Source of the DNA: Chloroflexota bacterium
Lineage (GTDB): Bacteria > Chloroflexota > Limnocylindria > Limnocylindrales > CSP1-4
Reading direction: 5' to 3'
Assembly: GCA_016200745.1 (NCBI GenBank)
Contig: JACQEF010000131.1
Coordinates: 1 to 5,156, forward strand
DNA: 5,156 nucleotides
Of the stretch, positions 1 to 5,156 are shown piece after piece. Positions within the stretch are counted from its first letter, which is position 1. Every line of letters starts with the position of its first letter. The notes under the pieces are model-generated. The model had not been told where the DNA came from. It ran no database searches and worked only from the letters and a program-made list of their open reading frames with translations. A program made the position numbers and the translations under genes.

Positions 1-386
1 AGGCTGACCGCGTCGGTCGGCGACCCGTCCACGGAGTAGGCGAGTGAGCCGTCGGCCAGCGTCCGTTCACGGATGCGGAGCGGGCGCATCAGCGTCTTCT
101 GGTGGCCGACTGCGCTCTGGTTGGTGTCCGGGGCCACCACGGTGACGTCGCCGATCGAGTCGAGCGCCTGCTTGAGCGCGAGCAGCCCGCGAGATTCGAC
201 GCCGTCGTCGTTGGTCACCAGGATCCGCGGCCGGCTCGACCATTCGGCCAGCGGCCGAGCATGCTCCCGGAGCGATCGGGGGCCGCCACGCGCGGCGCCG
301 CCGGCGAGCGGCTCGCCGCGCTCCTTGTCGACGTCGCGGCGCTCGGTCCTTGCCCGCTCCCGGGTGAGGTCGGGCGTGTCGGTCAT
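1..386 (-). CDS. surE: 5'/3'-nucleotidase SurE, N-terminal part (cut by window edge)
   Basis: Partial gene, 128 codons seen, running off the left edge. SurE enzymes are metal-dependent phosphatases that hydrolyse nucleoside 5'- and 3'-monophosphates and are linked to stationary-phase survival. The family start motif ILVTNDDG is at residues 55-62; D60, D61 and S91 (in VVAPDTNQSAVG) match the metal ligands D8, D9 and S39 of characterised SurE with a constant offset of 52. The segment YSVDGSPTDAV (117-127) matches the conserved GTPADC region, with Ala in place of Cys. The remaining Asn ligand lies beyond the window. The start at 386 is chosen because it overlaps the stop of the upstream gene as ATGA and because no other in-frame ATG, GTG or TTG precedes the core. 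This leaves an unusual extension of about 53 residues, rich in Arg, Glu, Asp and Gly and probably disordered. No Shine-Dalgarno is seen, so translation is probably coupled. The family call is very secure; the start is less so. Confidence 0.93.
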   Translation of the reverse strand, partial: MTDTPDLTRERARTERRDVDKERGEPLAGGAARGGPRSLREHARPLAEWSSRPRILVTNDDGVESRGLLALKQALDSIGDVTVVAPDTNQSAVGHQKTLMRPLRIRERTLADGSLAYSVDGSPTDAVS

Positions 387-1591
387 GTCGGTTTGGTCGC
401 GGGGTGCGGGTCGTCGATGTCCATCGCGCTCCCCGGCGACGGCTCGCGCGGCACGTGGACCTGCCGGCCCTCGCGATCGGCGAGGCGGCGGGCCGCCCGC
501 CCGGCCACGGTCCGATCGCCGGTCGTGCGATGGAGGAACTGGAAGAAGAATGACGACACGACGGACGCGATCGGGATACCGAAGATGGCGCCCGGGATGC
601 CCGCGATCCGCGACCCTATGAGGACCGACCCGAGGACCACGATCGGGTGGATGCCCACCGCGTCCTGCATGATCCGAGGCTGGAGCACGTTCATCACCAC
701 GATCCAGCCGATCCCCATCAGCAGGACCGCGGGCAGCAGCGCGCTCGGCTGGAGGACGAGGGCCACGACCACCGGTGGGGCCCACGACACGAACGGCCCG
801 AAGAACGGGATCGCCTGGAGGATGCCGGCGCTGACCGCCGACAGGGCGGCGAGCGGCAGGCCCAGCACGAGGTCGGTCGCGAGTGCGATCAGGAAATAGA
901 CGACGCCCATCAGCGCCTGGCCGCGGAGGAACCCGCCGAACGAGCGAGACACCGACGTCTGGAGCAGCCGGGCGTCCTCGGCATAGGCCGGCGGGACGAG
1001 CCGGAACAGGAACGCCACGATCTGGTCCCGGTCGACGACCATGTAGATCGACAGGAAGAAGACGATCAGCATCGTCCCGACCGCGCCGAGACTGGCGACC
1101 GCGAACTGCTGGAGCGGCTCGACCAACTGGCCGGCGATCTGGTCCAGGTTGGACAGGACCGCGGCCGACTCGGCGGCGAGGTTGATCTGGCCGAGCCCGA
1201 CCGAGGTGAGCCATTGCTGCCACGGTGCCACGATCGTCGGCAGGTTGGCCCGGATGTCCGGGATCGACTCGACGAACTGGGCGATCGACGTGGCCAGCGC
1301 GCCGGCGGCGACGACGACGGTGAGGGCCATCACCAGCACCACCAGCGTGTAGACGAGCACGGCGGCAACGGCCCTGGGCAGCCGCGGCACGGCGTCCACC
1401 ACCCGCGTGACGACCGGGCTGATGATGAACGCCAGCAGCCAGGCGAGGAAGAACGTCAGGAAGATGTCGCCGAAGTAGAAGAAGACCGACGCGATCTGCC
1501 CGACGACGACGAAGAACAGCGCCGTCACGCCCAGCACGAGGAGCGCGCCGACGAGTCGGCGGTCACGTCCCTCGGGGCGGACGTTCAGCAT
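383..1591 (-). CDS. AI-2E family transporter (PerM/TqsA-like membrane protein)
   Basis: Integral membrane protein of 402 residues, a usual length for the AI-2E (PF01594) family. Members include TqsA, implicated in autoinducer-2 export, and some cation antiporters; the substrate cannot be read from the sequence. Hydrophobic segments lie near residues 13-31, 33-58 and 74-98. A more polar region follows (about 100-160), then a segment near 164-185 and a block of further membrane segments from 227 to 350. Family hallmarks are visible: IPFFGPFVSW (261-270), the NVLQPRIMQDAVGIHPIVVL stretch (301-320) and IGSRIAGIPGAIFGIPIA (325-342). The C-terminal 50 residues are charged and presumably cytoplasmic. 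The start lies 5 bp after the trpS stop and has no recognisable ribosome binding site, so it is probably translated by coupling as the second gene of the trpS operon. Its stop overlaps the surE start by 4 bp. The family assignment is firm and the function open. Confidence 0.93.
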   Translation of the reverse strand: MLNVRPEGRDRRLVGALLVLGVTALFFVVVGQIASVFFYFGDIFLTFFLAWLLAFIISPVVTRVVDAVPRLPRAVAAVLVYTLVVLVMALTVVVAAGALATSIAQFVESIPDIRANLPTIVAPWQQWLTSVGLGQINLAAESAAVLSNLDQIAGQLVEPLQQFAVASLGAVGTMLIVFFLSIYMVVDRDQIVAFLFRLVPPAYAEDARLLQTSVSRSFGGFLRGQALMGVVYFLIALATDLVLGLPLAALSAVSAGILQAIPFFGPFVSWAPPVVVALVLQPSALLPAVLLMGIGWIVVMNVLQPRIMQDAVGIHPIVVLGSVLIGSRIAGIPGAIFGIPIASVVSSFFFQFLHRTTGDRTVAGRAARRLADREGRQVHVPREPSPGSAMDIDDPHPATKPT

Positions 1592-1596
1592 GGTCG

Positions 1597-2616
1597 TCAG
1601 CGCAGGCCCATCTTGTGGCGAACCTCGTCCATCGTCGCCTCGGCGCTCGGTCGCAGCCGGTCGGCTCCGGCCTCCAGCACCCCGTCGACCTCGTCGGGAT
1701 GCGCGAGCAACTCAATGTAGCGCTCGCGCGCGACCGCGTAGTGCTCCACGATCCGGTCGGCGAGCAGCTTCTTGGTGTCCACGCAGCCCGTTCGGGCGGT
1801 CCGTTCGCCGTCCTGGATCGTCTCCCAGTCCGGCCCGAAGAAGCGGTGCAGCTGGCAGACGTTGCAGACCTCGGGGCGACCGGGGTCGGTCCGCAGGATC
1901 CGCTTCGTGTCGGTCACCATGGACATGACCTGCTTGCGGATGAGCGCCGGATCGCCGAGCACGTCGATCGTGTTGCCGACGGACTTGCTCATCTTCCGGA
2001 CGCCATCGGTCCCGAGGACGGTGGGGGCCTCGGTGTACACCGCCTGGGGCTCCGGGAAGGTCTCGCCGTAGCGGGCGTTGAACGTCCGGACGATCTCGCG
2101 GCTCAGCTCGAGGTGGGCCGCCTGATCCTTGCCGACCGGCACGCGTCCCGCCTTGTAGATCGCGATGTCCGCGGCCTGGAGGACCGGGTAGGCCAGCAGG
2201 CCGTGATTGACGTCGTCGGGCTGGGTCTGGCGCTTCTCCTTGTAGGTGGGCGTCCGCTCCAGCCAGCTCACCGGCGTGACGGTGTTGAACAGCCAGGCCA
2301 GCTCGGTGTGCTCGGGGCGGTGGCTCTGGACGAACAGCGTGCAGCGGTCTGGGTCCAGGCCGAGCGCCAGCAGCGAGGCCGCCATCTCGCGAGTGCGCGC
2401 GCGCAGGAGCGCCGGGTCGTGGGTGCTCGTGAGGGCGTGGTAGTCGACGATGCAGTAGATCGCCTCGAACTCCCACTGGAGCTTGACGTAGTTGCGGACG
2501 GCACCCAGGTCGTTCCCCAGGTGGACCACGCCCGACGGCTGGATCCCGGAGAAGATGCGCGGGCGATCGACGTCGTCGGTGGCGGGCGCGGGGGCCGGTG
2601 CGAGCTCGGTCATCAT
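1597..2616 (-). CDS. trpS: Tryptophan--tRNA ligase (TrpRS)
   Basis: Cytoplasmic class Ic aminoacyl-tRNA synthetase that activates tryptophan with ATP and charges tRNA-Trp. The 339-residue product matches the normal bacterial length. The HIGH-type signature is PSGVVHLGN (27-35) and the KMSKS loop is intact at 208-212. VPVGKDQAAHLELSRE (159-174) and the NTVTPVSWLERTPTYKEK segment (111-128) are typical of bacterial TrpRS. Residues 1-18 form an Ala/Pro-rich tail before the first strand. The start is the first of two adjacent ATG codons (2616 and 2613); the frame stays open upstream to 3078, but that part runs antisense through hom and has no synthetase homology. In the C-terminal region the Thermotoga-type iron-sulfur cysteine pattern is incomplete: C251 and C278 remain, the expected second and fourth Cys positions appear as about E271 and T281, and C254 is extra. 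It is the first gene of an operon with the AI-2E transporter and surE. No Shine-Dalgarno is visible, and a TACACT box 8 nt upstream suggests a leaderless transcript. Confidence 0.97.
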   Translation of the reverse strand: MMTELAPAPAPATDDVDRPRIFSGIQPSGVVHLGNDLGAVRNYVKLQWEFEAIYCIVDYHALTSTHDPALLRARTREMAASLLALGLDPDRCTLFVQSHRPEHTELAWLFNTVTPVSWLERTPTYKEKRQTQPDDVNHGLLAYPVLQAADIAIYKAGRVPVGKDQAAHLELSREIVRTFNARYGETFPEPQAVYTEAPTVLGTDGVRKMSKSVGNTIDVLGDPALIRKQVMSMVTDTKRILRTDPGRPEVCNVCQLHRFFGPDWETIQDGERTARTGCVDTKKLLADRIVEHYAVARERYIELLAHPDEVDGVLEAGADRLRPSAEATMDEVRHKMGLR

Positions 2617-2630
2617 GAGTCGCGAGTGTA
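2617..2630 (-). promoter_or_regulatory. Candidate leaderless promoter (-10 box) of trpS
   Basis: On the minus strand TACACT (2630-2625) fits TANNNT and is followed by 8 nt, CGCGACTC, and then ATG at 2616. This spacing would put the transcription start at or next to the start codon, as in leaderless genes. No Shine-Dalgarno sits between the box and the ATG, which agrees. No convincing -35 hexamer was found 16-18 nt further up. This is inference from motif and spacing only. Confidence 0.45.
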
Positions 2631-2679
2631 GCGGACCCCACTCACCCGAACGGTGCCCGGCGACCCGCCGCCCGGCCCG

Positions 2680-2698
2680 CGACCGCTCGAACCGGTCG
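2680..2698. promoter_or_regulatory. Inverted repeat upstream of hom -10 box, possible operator
   Basis: CGACCG (2680-2685) and CGGTCG (2693-2698) form a perfect 6-bp inverted repeat around a 7-nt spacer. The second arm ends 2 bp before the candidate -10 box of the hom operon, and the first overlaps where a -35 element would be. That is a typical place for a repressor site, but 6-bp arms of G/C-rich sequence are common by chance in this genome. Confidence 0.2.
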
Positions 2699-2700
2699 GC

Positions 2701-2714
2701 TACCATTCCCCGCG
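2701..2714 (+). promoter_or_regulatory. Candidate leaderless-type promoter (-10 box) of the hom operon
   Basis: TACCAT (2701-2706) fits TANNNT and lies exactly 8 nt before the ATG at 2715, the same geometry as the trpS box on the other strand. The likely transcription start would fall near 2713-2715. It would give either a leaderless 15-codon ORF or a leader of about 45 nt before hom. The best -35 match nearby (GCGACC, 2679-2684) is weak. Confidence 0.42.
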
Positions 2715-2762
2715 ATGTCGACCCCACGAAGCGCCGGCCCGGGCCGGCCTGAGCCGGAATGA
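2715..2762 (+). CDS. Possible 15-aa upstream ORF (leader peptide) overlapping hom
   Basis: ATG at 2715 opens a frame of 15 codons, MSTPRSAGPGRPEPE, ending with TGA at 2760-2762. That TGA overlaps the hom start codon as ATGA. The ATG sits 8 nt after a TANNNT box, so it could be read as a leaderless message and hand ribosomes on to hom, which has no strong Shine-Dalgarno of its own. The peptide has one Thr, no Ile and only the initiator Met, so it does not look like a classic amino-acid attenuator. No homologue is recognised. A random short frame is a real alternative. Confidence 0.35.
   Translation: MSTPRSAGPGRPEPE
2733..2762 (+). repeat. Three imperfect 10-bp direct repeats just before the hom start
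   Basis: GCCGGCCCGG (2733-2742), GCCGGCCTGA (2743-2752) and GCCGGAATGA (2753-2762) follow one another at an exact 10-bp period, and the last includes the hom ATG. The first two units contain a perfect 16-bp palindrome (2733-2748). In RNA, unit 1 can pair with unit 2 (6-bp stem, loop CCGG), or unit 2 with unit 3 (CCGGC 2744-2748 with GCCGG 2753-2757, loop CTGA). The two pairings exclude each other, and the second ends one base before the hom ATG. Confidence 0.4.
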
Positions 2763-4030
2763 GTCGCGCCCCGCTGCGGGTCGCCGTGCTCGGTGCCGGG
2801 ACGGTCGGACGCGAGGTCGTCCGCGCGCTGCTCGACCACCCGGAGCGTCTGTGCGCCAGCGACGGCGCGCCGCTCGTCCTGGCCGGGGTCGCCTGCCGGG
2901 ACCTCGAGCGTGCCAGGCGGGCCGGCATCCCCGCGGAGCTGCTGACCGATGCCCCCGCCCACCTCGTGGCGGATCCGGCCACGGACGTCGTCGTCGAGTT
3001 GATGGGCGGCGACGAGCCGGCCCGGACGCTGGTCGCCGCGGCGCTGTCCACCGGAAAGCCAGTGGTGACCGCCAACAAGCACGTCGTCGCGCATCACGGT
3101 CCCGCGCTCGAGGCGATCGCCCGGCGCGCCGACGTGGCGCTCAGATTCGAGGCCGCCGTGGCCGGTGGGATCCCCGTGCTCGGACCGCTGGCCGCCGACC
3201 TCGCAGCCAACGAGGTCCGCCGCGTGCGCGGCATCGTGAATGGCACCACGAACTACATCCTGAGCGCGATGGCTGGAGACGGGCGGACCTACGGCGATGT
3301 CCTGGCCGACGCCCAGGCGCGCGGATACGCCGAAGCCGATCCGGCTGGCGATGTCGAGGGCGACGACGCGGTCAACAAGCTCGTGATCCTGGCGCGCCTT
3401 GCGTTCAGCACGTGGATCGAGCCCGCGACGGTCATCAGGCGCCCGCCCACCGTGCTCGGGACGGGCCGCCCGGGGATCACCGGCGTGACGGATGGGGAGC
3501 TGGCGGCGGCCCCCTCGCTCGGCCTGGCGATCAAGCTCCTCGCGACGACGCGCCCGGCAGGCGACGGGATCGTCGCCGGCGTGCTCCCGACGGCGGTGCC
3601 GTCAGGCAGCCCGTTTGGCCTGACCGGCGGCGTGCTGAATCGCGTCGAGATCGAGGCCGAGCCGCTGGGTTCGGTCGGGCTGTCGGGCCCGGGCGCCGGC
3701 GGGGCGGCGACCAGCAGCGCGGTGCTCGGCGATCTCGTGGCCGTCGCCCGCGGCCTGTCGTCCACCTGGGCCGGCCGGGCGCCGGCGATCGAGACGGCCG
3801 GCCCGGTGCTCGACCCGACCGCCGGGCCGCGCGACTGGTTCGTCTTCGTCCCGGGCAACGCTCGCGACGCGAGCGCTGGCGCGTCGTCCTGGGCCGGCAG
3901 GCAGGTCGTGGTGGCGGCCGGCGGGCTGGCCGTCCGGGTGCCTTCCGCCACACTCGATGAGGCACGGGCGGCCGTCCGCCCGGCGCTCACGACCGGCACC
4001 GACGCCACGCTCTATCCGATCGACGACTGA
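2759..4030 (+). CDS. hom: Homoserine dehydrogenase
   Basis: NAD(P)-dependent enzyme that reduces aspartate-4-semialdehyde to homoserine, the branch point to threonine and methionine, in the cytoplasm. The product has 423 residues. The Rossmann nucleotide loop is GAGTVG (12-17). TANK with Lys107 and the family signature GYAEADPAGDVEGDDAVNK (189-207), ending in Lys207, carry the two conserved lysines. GIVNGTTNYIL (158-168) and GPGAGGAATSSAVLGDL (310-326) are also characteristic. From about residue 340 to the end the length fits an ACT domain, but the ACT glycine loop and first helix are not recognisable: a strand at 360-364, an Ala/Gly/Ser-rich segment (366-379), a strand pair near 382-394, a helix at 399-410 and a last strand near 416-420. 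No aspartate kinase domain is fused at the N terminus. The ATG at 2759 overlaps a short upstream frame; the start gives the normal distance to the Rossmann loop. It is joined to thrC by TGATG. Confidence 0.97.
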   Translation: MSRAPLRVAVLGAGTVGREVVRALLDHPERLCASDGAPLVLAGVACRDLERARRAGIPAELLTDAPAHLVADPATDVVVELMGGDEPARTLVAAALSTGKPVVTANKHVVAHHGPALEAIARRADVALRFEAAVAGGIPVLGPLAADLAANEVRRVRGIVNGTTNYILSAMAGDGRTYGDVLADAQARGYAEADPAGDVEGDDAVNKLVILARLAFSTWIEPATVIRRPPTVLGTGRPGITGVTDGELAAAPSLGLAIKLLATTRPAGDGIVAGVLPTAVPSGSPFGLTGGVLNRVEIEAEPLGSVGLSGPGAGGAATSSAVLGDLVAVARGLSSTWAGRAPAIETAGPVLDPTAGPRDWFVFVPGNARDASAGASSWAGRQVVVAAGGLAVRVPSATLDEARAAVRPALTTGTDATLYPIDD

Positions 4031-5112
4031 TGGCCGCCCCCTCCGGGCCCCCGGCCCTCCGTCCCCGGCTGATGGACCGCTATCGGCGGTTCCTGCCGGT
4101 CACCGATTCCACGCCGTCGCTCACCCTCGGCGAGGGCGCCACGCCGCTCGTCCGGGCGTCTCGCCTCGGTGCCACCCTCGGCCTGTCGAACCTCTACCTC
4201 AAGATCGAAGGACAGAATCCGACCGGCTCGTTCAAGGACCGGGGCATGGTCGTCGCCGTATCGAAGGCCGCCGAGGCCGGCGCCGCGGCGATCGTCTGCG
4301 CCTCGACCGGGAACACCTCCGCATCCGCCGCCGCGTACGGCGCCGCCGCCGGGATGGAGGTGATCGTGGTCCTGCCAAAGGGCCAGATCGCCGTCGGCAA
4401 GCTGCTCCAGGCGCTGATGGCTGGGGCACGCGTCGTGGCGATCGACGGCAACTTCGATGAGGCGCTCGGGATTGTTCGCGCGCTGGCCGAGCAGGACGAC
4501 CACCCGGTCACCCTCGTCAACTCGGTCAATCCGTTCCGCATCGAAGGCCAGAAGACCGCCGCCTTCGAGGTCTGCGACGACCTGGGCTGCGCCCCCGACA
4601 TCCTGGCCATCCCCGTGGGCAACGCGGGCAACATCAGCGCCTACTGGCAGGGGTTCCGCGAGTACGCCGACGCGGGCCTGGTGGACCGCACGCCCCGGAT
4701 GTGGGGCTTCCAGGCGGCCGGCGCCGCGCCGCTCGTGGTCGGCCACCGGGTCGATCACCCGGACACGATCGCGACGGCAATCCGGATCGGCGACCCGGCC
4801 TCCTGGACGAAGGCGATCGACGCCCGCGACCGCTCGGGCGGCCGGATCGACGCCGTTTCCGACGACGAGATCCTGGCCGCCTACCGGGCGCTCGCCCGGC
4901 AGGAGGGGATCTTCTGCGAGCCGGCGTCTGCCGCAAGCGTGGCGGGCGTGACCCGTGCCGCCGCGGCCGGCGAGCTGGAATCGGACGCCCTGATCGTGTG
5001 CGTGTTGACCGGCCACGGCCTCAAGGACCCGACCACGGCCGAACGCCAGGCGGCGTCGGTCATCGAGGCGGGCGCCAGCGTCGGCGCCGTGTCCGTCGCG
5101 CTCGGCTGGTAG
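4030..5112 (+). CDS. thrC: Threonine synthase
   Basis: PLP-dependent fold-type II enzyme that converts O-phospho-L-homoserine to L-threonine and phosphate, the last step of the pathway. At 360 residues it matches the short bacterial class, which includes the Thermus enzyme. NPTGSFKDRG (63-72) holds the PLP lysine K69. ASTGNTSASAAAY (91-103) is the substrate and cofactor loop, PVGNAGN (195-201) binds the PLP phosphate, and EGIFCEPASAAS (292-303) and LTGHGLKDP (326-334) are also family hallmarks. These, together with LVNSVNPFRIEGQKTAAFE (162-180), make threonine dehydratase unlikely. The ATG at 4030 shares one base with the hom stop (TGATG), which favours coupled translation; an in-frame ATG at 4072 (M15), just before RYRRFLP where conservation begins, is the alternative. 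No clear Shine-Dalgarno precedes either. All key residues appear intact. Confidence 0.98.
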   Translation: MAAPSGPPALRPRLMDRYRRFLPVTDSTPSLTLGEGATPLVRASRLGATLGLSNLYLKIEGQNPTGSFKDRGMVVAVSKAAEAGAAAIVCASTGNTSASAAAYGAAAGMEVIVVLPKGQIAVGKLLQALMAGARVVAIDGNFDEALGIVRALAEQDDHPVTLVNSVNPFRIEGQKTAAFEVCDDLGCAPDILAIPVGNAGNISAYWQGFREYADAGLVDRTPRMWGFQAAGAAPLVVGHRVDHPDTIATAIRIGDPASWTKAIDARDRSGGRIDAVSDDEILAAYRALARQEGIFCEPASAASVAGVTRAAAAGELESDALIVCVLTGHGLKDPTTAERQAASVIEAGASVGAVSVALGW

Positions 5113-5119
5113 GCGACCC

Positions 5120-5156
5120 ATGGCGGCCCACTGGCTGGCCGAGCTCGACGGGAGCG
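5120..5156 (+). CDS. Start of an unidentified downstream gene (cut by window edge)
   Basis: An ATG 7 bp after the thrC stop opens a frame that stays open to the right edge; 12 residues are seen, MAAHWLAELDGS. The close spacing suggests a third gene of the hom-thrC operon. A weak AGG (5111-5113) lies 6 nt before the ATG. The residues do not match the usual homoserine kinase start (a strand followed by PATSANLGPGFD), so thrB is not supported here. Too little sequence is present for a function. Confidence 0.4.
   Translation, partial: MAAHWLAELDGS

Noticed and set aside
241..243. Minus-strand ATG at 243 as the SurE start, close to the conserved core
   Set aside because: It is out of frame with ILVTNDDG and yields an Arg-rich peptide, so it cannot start SurE.
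102..899. Plus-strand open frame over the surE/AI-2E junction
   Set aside because: Both genes on the minus strand have clear family motifs across the same stretch; this frame has none.
647..1720. Long plus-strand open frame opposite the AI-2E gene (357 codons)
   Set aside because: The translation is extremely rich in Arg, Asp, Glu and His, with no recognisable domain; this is the usual antisense frame of a GC-rich gene.
1615..2631. Long plus-strand open frame opposite trpS (338 codons)
   Set aside because: It mirrors trpS in an antisense frame and has no family motif, whereas the other strand carries intact PSGxxHLGN and KMSKS motifs.
2733..2748. The 16-bp palindrome as an intrinsic terminator
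   Set aside because: No T-tract follows on either strand, and it lies before a gene start rather than after a stop.
2617..2758. T-box or other tRNA/amino-acid riboswitch controlling trpS or hom
   Set aside because: The gap is too short for both promoters plus a T-box, and no specifier or T-box core sequence was seen on either strand.
2617..3078. Upstream extension of the trpS frame to an ATG at 3078 (493 residues)
   Set aside because: It runs antisense through hom, shows low-complexity composition with no synthetase homology, and the 2616 start gives the normal TrpRS length.
2653..3960. Plus-strand open frame overlapping hom in another frame (435 codons)
   Set aside because: Almost pure Arg/Gly/Pro/Ala low complexity, explained by GC-rich third positions of hom read out of frame.
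4012..5121. Long minus-strand open frame opposite thrC (369 codons)
   Set aside because: It is antisense to an intact threonine synthase with every catalytic motif; the product is Gly/Arg/Asp-rich with no domain.

Overview
This is a GC-rich window (very high G/C at third codon positions) of tightly packed bacterial chromosomal genes. It holds two divergent operons that fire outward from a roughly 100-bp control region near 2617-2758. Every product that can be recognised is a housekeeping protein of ordinary bacterial type. Codon bias, short or overlapping gene junctions, near-absence of Shine-Dalgarno sequences and TANNNT boxes placed 8 nt before start codons suit a high-GC lineage that uses leaderless mRNAs, such as Chloroflexota, Actinomycetota or Deinococcota. 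The sequence alone does not settle which; Chloroflexota is my best guess, at low confidence.

Minus-strand operon, read right to left: trpS (tryptophanyl-tRNA synthetase, 2616-1597), then after 5 bp an AI-2E/PerM/TqsA-type membrane protein (1591-383), then with an ATGA overlap the first 128 codons of surE (386 to the window edge). The SurE reading frame carries about 53 residues ahead of the usual start of the family.

Plus-strand operon: a possible 15-codon upstream ORF (2715-2762) whose stop overlaps the start of hom (homoserine dehydrogenase, 2759-4030). A TGATG junction then leads into thrC (threonine synthase, 4030-5112). After 7 bp a further ORF begins at 5120 and is cut by the window edge; its first residues do not look like homoserine kinase. 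Hom makes homoserine and ThrC makes threonine from phosphohomoserine, so the two supply the threonine branch of the aspartate pathway. The kinase between them is not visible here.

No mobile element, CRISPR array, tRNA, rRNA or convincing intrinsic terminator was seen, and I found no exotic new system. The points worth checking are small: the hom leader (uORF plus three 10-bp repeats able to form exclusive hairpins), paired leaderless-type promoters, a broken iron-sulfur cysteine set in TrpRS, a collapsed ACT-like tail on the homoserine dehydrogenase, and the N-terminal extension of SurE.
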